Of a DNA stretch of 64,000 nt, positions 37,890 through 45,874 are shown piece after piece (within the stretch, counting starts at the first letter, position 1; every line of letters starts with the position of its first letter). The notes under the pieces were generated by a model, which saw nothing but the letters and a program-made list of their open reading frames with translations, did not search any database and was not told where the DNA came from. A program made the translations under genes and the position numbers. The DNA is from Sphingomonas sp. IC081 (GTDB lineage: Bacteria > Pseudomonadota > Alphaproteobacteria > Sphingomonadales > Sphingomonadaceae), in NCBI RefSeq assembly GCF_006874585.1, contig NZ_CP029761.1, positions 3,746,001 through 3,810,000 of the forward strand, written 5' to 3'.

Positions 37890-39032
37890 ATGGCAACGAC
37901 AGCAGAGCCTACCACCAAGTTCCCCAAGATCACCGAGGCCGGTCTCGATGACCTGCGCGCCCGCATCGGCGTGAAGATCGAGAACACCGTCGAGCCGTGG
38001 AACTACGAGGCCACCCGCGACGCGATCCGCCACTATGCGCACGGCATCGGCGACGACAATCCGCTGTGGTGCGACCCCGAATATGCCGCGAAGACGAAGT
38101 ACGGCTCGCTCGTCGCGCTGCCTTCGTTCCTGTTCACCACCAGCCGCATCGTCTCGGGTTACTGCGGCGGCCTTTCGGGCGTCCACGCGATGTGGGCGGG
38201 TGCCGACTGGACCTGGCACAAGCCGGTGCTGCGCGGCGACACCATCAGCACCGTCGCCTACCTCAAGGATCTGGTCGAGCATCAGACCAAGTTCGCGGGC
38301 CGCTCGTTCCAGCAGATCTACCACGTCGATTTCTACAACCAGCACGGCGAGCAGGTGGCCGGCGCGGACTCGTGGGTGTTCCGCACCGACCGTGACGAGG
38401 CGCGCGAGCGCGGCACCAAGTACACCGAAGCCCGCGGCCGCGTGGAGCCCTTCACCCAGGCCCAGCTCGACGAATTCTACGACATCTACGACCAGGAAGA
38501 GATCCGCGGCGCCGCCCCGCGCTACTTCGAGGACGTCAACGTCGGCGACAAGCTGCCGCCGATGATGAAGGGCCCGATGACCGTCACCGGCTTCATCTGC
38601 TACGCGCAGGGCTGGGGCGGCCTCTACATCCGCGCCAACAAGCTGGCCTACAAGATGCAGAAGGCGCATCCGGGCCTGGGCATCCGTAACCGCTTCAACG
38701 TGCCGGACTGCCCCGAGCGCGTGCACTGGGACGAAGCCTTCGCGCTCGAAGTCGGCGCGCCGGGCGCTTACGACTACGGCCCGGAGCGCTGCTCGTGGCT
38801 GACCCATCACATGACCGACTGGATCGGTGACGACGGCTTCCTCCACAAGTCGAACTGCCAGATCCGCCGCCACAACCCGGATGGCGATGCCATCATCATC
38901 ACCGGCGAAGTGACGCGCAAGTTCGAGGAAGGCGGCAAGAAGTACGTCGAAGTGGCGCAGAAGGCGACGACCCATCGCGGCGAGCTTTCGGCCTTCGGCA
39001 CCGCCGTGGCCGAACTGCCCGGCAAGGCCTGA
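37890..39032 (+). CDS. FAS1-like dehydratase / double hot-dog acyl dehydratase
   Basis: A 380-residue protein with two hot-dog halves. The first (about 25-180) carries VEPWNYEATRDAIRHYAHGIGDDNPLW and the hot-dog strand block MWAGADWTWHKPVLRGDTIS, as in FAS1-type dehydratase regions. The second (about 210-370) has APRYFEDVNVGDKLPPMMKGPMTVTGFI and HWDEAFALEVG, then VTRKFEEGGKKYVEV. Related enzymes include mesaconyl-CoA hydratases, so it may hydrate or dehydrate a dicarboxyl- or branched acyl-CoA. ATG 37890 follows CAGGAG at a suitable distance. It is downstream of the ligase, beyond a palindromic repeat. Confidence 0.75.
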   Translation: MATTAEPTTKFPKITEAGLDDLRARIGVKIENTVEPWNYEATRDAIRHYAHGIGDDNPLWCDPEYAAKTKYGSLVALPSFLFTTSRIVSGYCGGLSGVHAMWAGADWTWHKPVLRGDTISTVAYLKDLVEHQTKFAGRSFQQIYHVDFYNQHGEQVAGADSWVFRTDRDEARERGTKYTEARGRVEPFTQAQLDEFYDIYDQEEIRGAAPRYFEDVNVGDKLPPMMKGPMTVTGFICYAQGWGGLYIRANKLAYKMQKAHPGLGIRNRFNVPDCPERVHWDEAFALEVGAPGAYDYGPERCSWLTHHMTDWIGDDGFLHKSNCQIRRHNPDGDAIIITGEVTRKFEEGGKKYVEVAQKATTHRGELSAFGTAVAELPGKA

Positions 39033-39066
39033 TGGTCTGAAGCCCCGAACAACGGGGGAGCGATTT

Positions 39067-39097
39067 CGGCCCGGACCTTTGCGCAAGGTCCGGGCCG
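39067..39097 (+). repeat. 13-bp perfect stem-loop after the dehydratase gene
   Basis: Arms CGGCCCGGACCTT (39067-39079) and AAGGTCCGGGCCG (39085-39097) enclose a 5-nt loop. No T tract follows, so it may stabilise the upstream mRNA or cause weak termination before the CaiB gene. Confidence 0.6.
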
Positions 39098-39134
39098 TGT
39101 CGTAGGAATGCTGCCAAACGCAACGGGAGAGAGC

Positions 39135-39230
39135 ATGGGCCAGAGCTATCATTACGGCCTCCACAGGCCCGAAGGGCGCGATGCGGTGGCCGCGATCCGT
39201 TCCCTCTTTCGCGAGAACCTGTCCCGATGA
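39135..39230 (+). CDS. Possible 31-residue leader protein coupled to the CoA-transferase gene
   Basis: An ATG with GGGAGAGAG upstream opens a 31-codon frame whose stop overlaps the next ATG (ATGA). The product begins MGQSYHYGLHRPEG and ends RSLFRENLSR. Coupled translation and a good ribosome site favour a real small gene or a translated leader. I recognise no family. Confidence 0.45.
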   Translation: MGQSYHYGLHRPEGRDAVAAIRSLFRENLSR

Positions 39231-40435
39231 GCACGGACACGCCTTGGGCGGGGCCGCTCGCCGGGGTGCGGGTGATCGATTTCACCCGCGTGCTGGCAGG
39301 GCCCGCAGCCAGTCTGGCATTGGCCGACTTGGGCGCCGAAGTGTTCAAGATCGAACCGCCCGGCAGCGGCGACGAGACGCGCACCTTCCCGCCCCTGCGC
39401 GAGGGCGAGAGCCACTATTACCTCGCGGTCAATCGCGGCAAGAAGTCCATCGTTGTCGACCTCAAGAGCGAGGAGGGACTGGCGCTGGTGCGCGATCTCG
39501 CAGCCAAGTGCGACGTGCTGGTGGAGAACTACCGCCCCGGGGTGATGGACCGGCTCGGCCTTGGCTACGAGGCGATGAAGGCGATCAACCCGCGGCTGAT
39601 CTACTGCTCGATCTCCGGCTACGGCCAGACCGGCCCGCTCAGGGACCGGCCCAGTTTCGACATCGTGCTCCAGGCCATGTCCGGCGCGCTCTCCATGAAC
39701 GGCGAGCCGGACGGGCTGCCGACCAAGCTGGGCATTCCGCTGGGCGATCTGGTCGGCGGCATCAACGGGCCGATCGGCATTCTCTCGGCGCTTTACGAGC
39801 GGGAGCGGAGCGGCAAGGGGCGGCATATCGACGTCAGCCTGATGGACGGGCTGATCGGCATGCTCGGCTACATCGCGCAATTGGCCTTCTTCAACGGCAG
39901 CGATCCCAGCCGGGTGGGGTCGCAGCACCCCAATCTGGTGCCCTACGGCATCTTCCCGGCGCGCGAGGGATCCATCGTCATCGCCTGCCTGACGCCGGGG
40001 TTCTGGAGCCGGATCTGCCGCGCGATCGAGCGGCCGGACCTGACCGAAGATCCGCGCTACGACACGCTGGAAAAGCGCCGCGACGCGCGGGCCGAGGTCA
40101 ACGCCATCGTTTCCGCCTTTACCGAGCGCCGCAGCGTGGACGAACTGGTGGCGATCTTCACCGCGCATGAAGTGCCGCATGCGCCGATCCTGGGCGTCAC
40201 CGAGGCGCTGGCGCAGCCGCAGGCGGCGGCGCGCGAGATGGTGGTGGAAACGCAGCACAAGACGCTGGGGCCGATCCCCATCGTGGGTCGTCCGATCCGC
40301 TTCACCGACGCCCCGCAGCCGGTGCCGAGCGCGCCGCCGGTGCTGGGCGAGCATACCGATGCCATTCTGGAAGCGGTGCTCGATCTTTCGCCGGAGCGAA
40401 TTGCGCAGTTGCGCCGCGCCGGAGTGGTTGCCTGA
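39227..40435 (+). CDS. CaiB/BaiF (class III) CoA-transferase
   Basis: A 402-residue class III CoA-transferase, which moves CoA between acids by way of an aspartyl-CoA intermediate. Family signatures are PLAGVRVIDFTRVLAGPAAS, then LADLGAEVFKIEPPGSGDETR, and YLAVNRGKKSIVVDLK. VLVENYRPGVMDRLGL is next, and the catalytic aspartate lies in the GRHIDVSLMDGLIG block. Its ATG overlaps the stop of a 31-codon frame. It can activate a substrate at the expense of another CoA ester, alongside the ligase upstream. Substrate unknown. Confidence 0.92.
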   Translation: MSTDTPWAGPLAGVRVIDFTRVLAGPAASLALADLGAEVFKIEPPGSGDETRTFPPLREGESHYYLAVNRGKKSIVVDLKSEEGLALVRDLAAKCDVLVENYRPGVMDRLGLGYEAMKAINPRLIYCSISGYGQTGPLRDRPSFDIVLQAMSGALSMNGEPDGLPTKLGIPLGDLVGGINGPIGILSALYERERSGKGRHIDVSLMDGLIGMLGYIAQLAFFNGSDPSRVGSQHPNLVPYGIFPAREGSIVIACLTPGFWSRICRAIERPDLTEDPRYDTLEKRRDARAEVNAIVSAFTERRSVDELVAIFTAHEVPHAPILGVTEALAQPQAAAREMVVETQHKTLGPIPIVGRPIRFTDAPQPVPSAPPVLGEHTDAILEAVLDLSPERIAQLRRAGVVA

Positions 40436-40484
40436 GGCCGTGCTTCGGGCAAGGCTGGCGTAAAGAACTCGAGAGGATTTCCCG

Positions 40485-41408
40485 ATGGCCGACTTGCGCT
40501 TCGATGACCGTGTTGCCGTGATCACCGGCGGCGGGCGCGGTCTGGGCCGCGCCCACGCGCTCCTGCTGGCGAGCCGGGGCTGCAAGATCGTCGTCAACGA
40601 TCCCGGCGTCTCGATGGCGGGCGATGCCACCGATGAGGGCCCCGCCGAGGCGCTGGCCGCCGAGATCCGCGCCATGGGCGGGGAGGCTGTCGCCAACACC
40701 GATAGCGTCGCCACCCCCGCAGGCGGCAAGGCGATCATCGGCGCGGCGCTCGATGCCTTCGGGCGGATCGACGTGCTGATCCACTCGGCGGGCAACGTGC
40801 GGCGCGGCAGCCTGAGCGATCTCGCCTACGAGGATTTCACCAGTGTCCTCGATGTCCACCTCAAGGGCGCCTACCACGTCGTGCGCGAGGCGTTTCCGCT
40901 GATGATGGCGCAAGGCTACGGGCGCATCGTGCTCACCAGTTCGATCAACGGGCTTTACGGCAAGTCGGACAATGTGACGTATGCGATGTGCAAGGCGGGC
41001 TTCATGGGCCTGTCCAACACCGCCGCGATCGAGGGGCAGCACAATGATGTGAAGTCCAACCTGATCGTGCCCGCCGCCGTCACCCGCATGTCCGAAGGCA
41101 TCGATACCAGCCAGTTTCCGCCGATGGAGCCGGAACAGGTGGCGCCGATGGTCGGTTATCTCTGCCACGAAAGCTGCACGGCCTCGGGCGAGATGTTTGT
41201 CGCCATGGGCGGCCGCCTGGCGCGGGCCCGGGTGACCGAGAACGCGGGCGCCTTCCGCCAGGACTGGTCGCTGGAGCAAGTGGCGGACCAGATCGAGGCC
41301 ATTCGCGATGGCGGCGCGGTTCTGGCCTTCCCGCCGGTGCCCGACGGCCAGCTTGAACATCTGCTCTACGGTTTCGGCATGATCCGGCGCGAGACGGCGG
41401 CGGTCTGA
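40485..41408 (+). CDS. SDR of the MFE-2 (3-hydroxyacyl-CoA dehydrogenase) type
   Basis: A 307-residue SDR resembling the dehydrogenase domain of peroxisomal multifunctional enzyme 2. It has AVITGGGRGLGRAHALLLASRG and the extended loop KIVVNDPGVSMAGD, which is typical of that group. VLIHSAGN follows, then the catalytic tyrosine and lysine in NVTYAMCKAG and the serine in LTSSINGLYG. A C-terminal extension (SLEQVADQIEAIRDGG) is also family-like. It likely oxidises a 3-hydroxyacyl-CoA. It is 49 bp downstream of the CoA-transferase, same strand. Confidence 0.85.
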   Translation: MADLRFDDRVAVITGGGRGLGRAHALLLASRGCKIVVNDPGVSMAGDATDEGPAEALAAEIRAMGGEAVANTDSVATPAGGKAIIGAALDAFGRIDVLIHSAGNVRRGSLSDLAYEDFTSVLDVHLKGAYHVVREAFPLMMAQGYGRIVLTSSINGLYGKSDNVTYAMCKAGFMGLSNTAAIEGQHNDVKSNLIVPAAVTRMSEGIDTSQFPPMEPEQVAPMVGYLCHESCTASGEMFVAMGGRLARARVTENAGAFRQDWSLEQVADQIEAIRDGGAVLAFPPVPDGQLEHLLYGFGMIRRETAAV

Positions 41409-41522
41409 GGACAGGCCTCGAAAGTCCGCCTCCGGCCCGCTGCTGGCATCACCGTCCGGCGGCTTTCGGGGCCGGGCCTGATTGCGGTTAAATTCCTGCA
41501 AGGCTTGCGGTATGGCGAGGCC

Positions 41523-41867
41523 ATGGTTCCGGCGCTCCCGATCTGTACCTGTCTTGCGGCCCTGCTGCTGATCGCGCCTGCCGCGGCCCATCCCGGCGGG
41601 CTCGATGCCGCCGGGTGCCACACCAATCGCAAGACCGGCGGCTACCATTGTCACGGCGGCCGAAGCGCCGCTTCGTCATCGCCGAAGGGCCCGTCATCGC
41701 CATCGCCATCGCCATCATCGCGGGCGCGGCGCATGCCACTGTCCGGTTCCGGCTATTACCCCAATTGCGCGGCCGTGCGCGCGGCGGAAGCGGCGCCGTT
41801 GCGGCGGGGCAGCCCCGGTTATCGCGCCGGGCTGGACCGCGACGGCGACGGGGTGGCCTGCGAATAG
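41523..41867 (+). CDS. Secreted excalibur-domain protein
   Basis: A 114-residue exported protein. A signal peptide ALPICTCLAALLLIAPAAA ends before HPGG. The segment LDAAGCHTNRKTGGYHCHGG is the YHYH-type motif found with excalibur proteins. A proline/serine linker follows. The C-terminal domain NCAAVRAAEAAPLRRGSPGY then DRDGDGVACE is a calcium-binding excalibur motif (DxDxDGxxCE). The start at ATG 41523 was preferred to a TTG six codons upstream because it begins the signal peptide. The family is often linked to nucleases or cell-wall proteins; the function is unknown here. Confidence 0.85.
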   Translation: MVPALPICTCLAALLLIAPAAAHPGGLDAAGCHTNRKTGGYHCHGGRSAASSSPKGPSSPSPSPSSRARRMPLSGSGYYPNCAAVRAAEAAPLRRGSPGYRAGLDRDGDGVACE

Positions 41868-41945
41868 ACCTCGGAGTCTGGCCGGAAAATGCCCTTGCGG
41901 GCTGGCGCCGCGAAATTCGCTTCTCGTGAATTTCCAAAAGGTCTC

Positions 41946-42506
41946 TCAGCCGCGCAAGTCCTCGAGGCAGCGGGTGAACCAATCGGCGACTTGTCGGCGT
42001 TCGTTCTCGCCGAAGCCGGTCAGCGGCAAGTGCCTGAGGAAAAACACGAAGCCGATCGAGAGGATCGAGATCTGCAGCGCCTTGACCGCGCCGCTGTCGC
42101 CGCCGATCGCCTCGGCGAGCGGTGCGATGCAGCGGCGGGCAAAGACGCGGGCGGCGATCTCGGCGGCTTCCGGCGCGCCCGAGGCCATGGCAATCATCAG
42201 CATCGGCTGGACCGATTCCGCCCGCCCCAGCAGTTCCCCGGTCACATGGCGGGCAAAGTCTTCGGGCGCAACCGCGAGCAGCGGGTCCACCGTCATGGCC
42301 TGGTCCAGCGCCGCCTCGAACAGGCCGGCCTTCGATCCGAAGTAGCGCAGGAGCAGCGGCGAACTGATGCCGGCGCGCGCGGCGATCTCGCGGATGCCGC
42401 TATGCGAATAGCCCTTGGTCGAAAACAGCTGCTTGGCGGCATCGAGAATGCGCGCACGGGTGGCTTGGGCATTTCTGGCGCCGCTGGGGGGAGGGGGTGC
42501 TTCCAT
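41946..42506 (-). CDS. TetR-family transcriptional regulator
   Basis: A 186-residue TetR-type regulator. The DNA-binding domain is RARILDAAKQLFSTKGYSHSGIREIAARAGISSPLLLRYFGSKAGLFEAAL (about 15-66). The C-terminal helices should bind a ligand. ATG 42506 (MEAPPPPSG) was chosen; a longer frame upstream is unlikely. It is divergent from the alpha/beta hydrolase with about 86 bp between, where a small dyad (GTTA...TAAC) occurs, so it probably represses that hydrolase and itself. Confidence 0.88.
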   Translation of the reverse strand: MEAPPPPSGARNAQATRARILDAAKQLFSTKGYSHSGIREIAARAGISSPLLLRYFGSKAGLFEAALDQAMTVDPLLAVAPEDFARHVTGELLGRAESVQPMLMIAMASGAPEAAEIAARVFARRCIAPLAEAIGGDSGAVKALQISILSIGFVFFLRHLPLTGFGENERRQVADWFTRCLEDLRG

Positions 42507-42554
42507 CGCCGGGAGGCTATCGCCCGGATTGACAGAAGGGCAAGGGCGCCTGAA

Positions 42555-42570
42555 GTTACCAGTCGATAAC
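42555..42570. promoter_or_regulatory. Possible TetR operator
   Basis: GTTA and TAAC arms are separated by 8 bases within the divergent intergenic region between tetR and the hydrolase. The arms are only 4 bp, so support is modest. Confidence 0.3.
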
Positions 42571-42592
42571 ATAGGGCGGGGAGAGGACGAAA

Positions 42593-43315
42593 ATGGCGAC
42601 ATTTGTACTCGTGCACGGCGGCGGTCATGGCGGCTGGTGCTACAAGCCGGTGGCGCAGGGTCTCAGGGCGCTGGGGCATGAGGTCCATGCGCCCTCGCTC
42701 AGCGGCCTTGGCGATCGCAAGCATCTGCTGGGCCCGGCGATCGATCTCGACACCCATATCGACGATATTGCCCAGTTGCTGGAATACGAGGACCTGCGCG
42801 AGGTGATCCTGGTCGGCCACAGTTATGGCGGCATGGTCATCACCGGGGCGGCGGATCGCCAGCCGGGGCGGGTGGGGCACCGGGTCTATCTCGACGCGGC
42901 CTATCCGTGCGACGGCGAATCGCTGCACGACCATGCCTTCGTGATGATCGATCAGGCCCGCCAGACGATGCGGCAAGTGGACGGCGTCGAGGTGGTGCTC
43001 GAACCGGCACCGGGGTTTGCCGCCTTTTTCGGCGTGATCGATCCGGTCCTGGGGGCCTGGACCGATGCGCGGCTGACCCGGCAGCCGTGGAAATGCTTTG
43101 CGCAGAAGATCGTCTTCACCAACGAATCGGCCATGCGGGCGATTCCGGAGAGCCATCTCATCTGCACATCAACCATTCCCACCCGGGACATGTCCTTAAT
43201 CACCGAGCGCTCGCAAGGGCGGGTATGGGATATCGACACCGGGCACGATCTCATGCTGACCAAGCCGGAATGGGTCTGCGAAAAACTCGATGCGATCGCC
43301 AGGCTGGAAAATTAA
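42593..43315 (+). CDS. Alpha/beta hydrolase (esterase / hydroxynitrile-lyase-like)
   Basis: A 240-residue alpha/beta hydrolase of the small soluble type. The oxyanion region is LVHGGGHGGWCY near the N-terminus, the nucleophile serine lies in VGHSYGGM, and the catalytic histidine is in DIDTGHDLMLTKPEWV. Overall it resembles the plant-type esterase and hydroxynitrile lyase family (HGGGHGGW and SYGGMV), which usually act on small esters. The substrate is unknown. It is divergent from tetR, suggesting induction by its substrate. Confidence 0.9.
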   Translation: MATFVLVHGGGHGGWCYKPVAQGLRALGHEVHAPSLSGLGDRKHLLGPAIDLDTHIDDIAQLLEYEDLREVILVGHSYGGMVITGAADRQPGRVGHRVYLDAAYPCDGESLHDHAFVMIDQARQTMRQVDGVEVVLEPAPGFAAFFGVIDPVLGAWTDARLTRQPWKCFAQKIVFTNESAMRAIPESHLICTSTIPTRDMSLITERSQGRVWDIDTGHDLMLTKPEWVCEKLDAIARLEN

Positions 43316-43495
43316 CTCGATAATGGAGGCGGTTGTCGTGGAAAGTGCGGCTGCAGAAGCGTGAATACCGGTTTCACCATGAACGGAGAGGCTGTAGCAA
43401 CCTGATACGGGGTGAAAGCCCACGTTGTTTGTGCGGATTGACAGTCGGGCCCACTTGGGGACTTTGGCGCATCCGCATGGACCGGGTTAGCAACG

Positions 43496-43945
43496 ATGGC
43501 GAGTTCCGTGATCGAACGAGTTTCCGAGACCGACGTATGGACCGCGCGCCTGCGCGACTTTCTCCACGACTGCGCGGGCAGCGCCCCGGCGGAGGAGCAC
43601 GATCGCATTCGCGAGGCGGTGCTGCTGCTGCATGATCCCGACGGGCTGGTCGGCCATGCCTTCGAACCGGCGGCGATCGCCGCGATGCTGGCCTGCGGGG
43701 CGGGGGAAAGCGCGGTGCTGGCGATCCTGGGGCCGGACCTCAATTGCATGATCTCGCGCGGGAGCGCCGGTTCGTGCCTGGCCACGCTGGTGCTGGCGGA
43801 TGGTTCGGAAGAAGTGATCTGCGAAGGCTCCACGCTCGCGCTGGCGCTGCTGGCGGCCTATGTCTCGATGCTGCTGGCCGGTGCCGAGCGGGAGGATGAG
43901 GCCGTCAGCACGTTCACGATGCCCGCGGGCGTCCGGTTGCACTGA
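43496..43945 (+). CDS. Hypothetical protein
   Basis: A 149-residue protein, alanine- and leucine-rich, with no signal peptide. Segments such as LRDFLHDCAGSAPAEEHDRIREAVLLLHD and AAIAAMLACGAGESAVLAILGPD are predicted helices; a strand-like DGSEEVICEGSTLALALLAAYVSMLL follows. I recognise no family or catalytic residue. ATG 43496 lies in a region without a clear ribosome site; another ATG at 43478 opens a different frame. A genuine gene is likely from codon pattern and length, but the role is unknown. Confidence 0.55.
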   Translation: MASSVIERVSETDVWTARLRDFLHDCAGSAPAEEHDRIREAVLLLHDPDGLVGHAFEPAAIAAMLACGAGESAVLAILGPDLNCMISRGSAGSCLATLVLADGSEEVICEGSTLALALLAAYVSMLLAGAEREDEAVSTFTMPAGVRLH

Positions 43946-44658
43946 CGCAGCCGATCCACTCTGGCACCCACTCTGGCCAGCCCGGCGTCGGCTGGCGCGG
44001 GCTATCGAGTGCATGATGCGATGGGTGAACGGGACGGCGCATCCGGGGGGTCGCACGAAGACCGGATGCGCCGCCAGTCGGGGTCATGGGGTCTCGCGGC
44101 GGTTCCGGCCCGGAGGGTGTCAAGGCCTGCCGCCTCGCCCCGGGCGGAAACCGCGGGTGCGAGACCGATGCCGGCGGAGTAATCAGGTGGCGTGCCGGCC
44201 TTCGGTTATCTAACGCAGCACTCGCTAAACCTTCGTGGGCGGCATGCTAAGGTCTATTCCGGGGCGGATTGCCAAGGCGAGTCAGGGGCCCTCGACGCTG
44301 ATGCCATCGGACTCGCGCACGCAGGCGACGTCTTTGCGCCATTGTCGGCCGTTCCGGGCCTCATTTGACGGGTTTGGGAGTCGACCGTCCGTTTTCCCCG
44401 GCCGACTAGGTTCGCCAGCGGTGCCGAGGGGTGGAAAGCGAACCCACTGCTTTTGGACCTGTCGTGCGCATAGCCGACATCATGTGGCGCTAGTGCCCTC
44501 TGTCGGCGTGAAGCCACCTCTGCTACTCAGCCTCATCTTGAGTCGGCTGCGTGGGTCATAATCCAGCTTGATAGTGACGCAACGACGTTTCACGAAAATC
44601 TGAAAAGATAGGCGGCGGCGGAATTTTCGTCCTGAACCGCCTGATGAGGAGGTGACAG
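43946..44658. other. Gene-poor stretch upstream of the NYN gene
   Basis: About 710 bases with no convincing gene. From roughly 44220 onward the GC content falls below that of the flanks and continues low through the NYN gene. Short open frames exist on both strands but none has a good start and family pattern. No tRNA or known repeat was recognised. Confidence 0.5.
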
Positions 44659-45261
44659 ATGACAACGGACAGGGTGCACATAGTTTGGGATAATTCTAAC
44701 ATCTTCGTTTCTGGTAAAAAGCTTTGCGACCGGCAGGAGTATAGACCCGGACCTTTCCGCATCCATTTTCAGCACCTCATTGATCTCGCGGCGGACGGCC
44801 GACCAATCGAACAGGTATTTTGCGTCGGGTCGGTTCCTCCTCCTACTGACGCGGTCTGGGGGCACATCGAGCGACTTACCGGGAAGAAGCCCGAATTATA
44901 TGAGCGGGGTGCGGCGTCCGGTACAGAGCAAGCCGTCGACCAAGCGCTCCAAACACGTATGTTGCGGTTAGGTTATGATTACGACCCGCCCGAGACAATC
45001 GTACTACTTAGTGGTGACGGAAGGGGATTTGAGGAGGGTATTGGCTTTTTCGCGGACATTCGGCGCTTGCATCGTGTGGGATGGAACGTGGAGGTCCTTG
45101 CCTGGAACGATAGCGTCAAACGAGAGATGCGCGACTGGGCAGAATCTGCGGGCATCTTTGTTCCGCTCGACAGCTTCTATTCCTCTGTTACCTACTTGGA
45201 GACGTTGCGTCCCGTCAAAGCGCTGAATTTGGCAGATCGGCCACGTAAATCAGAGGTATGA
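44659..45261 (+). CDS. NYN-domain (PIN-like) putative ribonuclease
   Basis: A 200-residue protein of the NYN family of PIN-like nucleases. Likely metal-binding acids are D11 in VWDNSN, D94 in EQAVDQAL and D120 in LLSGDGRGFEEG; the usual following acid of the SGDGD motif is replaced by RG. GWNVEVLAWNDSVKREMRDWAE is the typical late block. A very strong ribosome site, GAGGAGGTGAC, precedes the ATG. Its base composition is lower in GC than both neighbours, so recent acquisition is likely. It stands alone with a stem-loop behind it. Toxin, RNA-processing and defence roles are all possible. Confidence 0.85.
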   Translation: MTTDRVHIVWDNSNIFVSGKKLCDRQEYRPGPFRIHFQHLIDLAADGRPIEQVFCVGSVPPPTDAVWGHIERLTGKKPELYERGAASGTEQAVDQALQTRMLRLGYDYDPPETIVLLSGDGRGFEEGIGFFADIRRLHRVGWNVEVLAWNDSVKREMRDWAESAGIFVPLDSFYSSVTYLETLRPVKALNLADRPRKSEV

Positions 45262-45297
45262 TAGAGACGAAAGTTCTTTGCTTTGAATATCAATCTA

Positions 45298-45342
45298 ACA
45301 ATGTTGCTGATCGTTGAATTGGTTAACGATCAGCAACATTGT
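45298..45342. repeat. 18-bp perfect inverted repeat after the NYN gene
   Basis: ACAATGTTGCTGATCGTT (45298-45315) and its reverse complement (45325-45342) enclose a 9-nt loop. It is a strong stem-loop 36 bp past the NYN stop. There is no T tract, so it may be a weak terminator or a trace of a mobile element end. Confidence 0.7.
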
Positions 45343-45874
45343 AGCTGGTAGCCAACGGCTGAATTTTCGATTCGTAGGTTCCAATCCCGACAGTCGCCTA
45401 CCGGCCCAAACCGGCCCCTTGTCGAGGACTGGATCTGCCTGTGCCGCGTGACTCCTGGGGATTGCGGGTGGGGTCCATGGTCGGGGCATTGCAGGGGCCG
45501 TCGCTTGCCTTGCCTTGCCTTGTTGTCTCTCGCGCCAATTCAGTGGCGCGCCAGCGATCGGAGCGGGGCCGTGCTGGAGGGCGCGGTTTGTACATGGCAC
45601 TGGATCTGGTCGGTTCCGATCGGCAGGCGCGCTGGGCGTTGTTCCGGGCGACTGGGTTTCCGGGAGCGGTGCCTTGCAGTGCCGGTTTTTATGGGCGCCG
45701 CTCCCGGAGACTTTCGGGGCCGAGATGCTCTGGCCAAGCCGAAGGGTAGATGGCCCCGGCCATGGCGGCCGGGAGGCATGGTTCGCGTTTTGCCCGCTGC
45801 TCCGCCGTCAGGCCGGTACCGGGCCCCGGCTCCGGCCCCGGCCCACGGCACTGGCATTGGCGGCGGGCGGGCGG
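45343..45874. other. Intergenic stretch before the flagellar locus
   Basis: About 530 high-GC bases with no convincing gene. Open frames on both strands are compositional. No terminator or repeat with clear structure was found. Confidence 0.45.

Noticed and set aside
43946-44220. Small frames after the 149-residue hypothetical gene
   Set aside because: None has a good start, and the codon pattern looks compositional.
45350-45410. A possible tRNA 3' end (GGTTCCAATCC looks like a T loop) that could be an integration site
   Set aside because: The stem bases on either side do not pair and no acceptor or anticodon arm is found.
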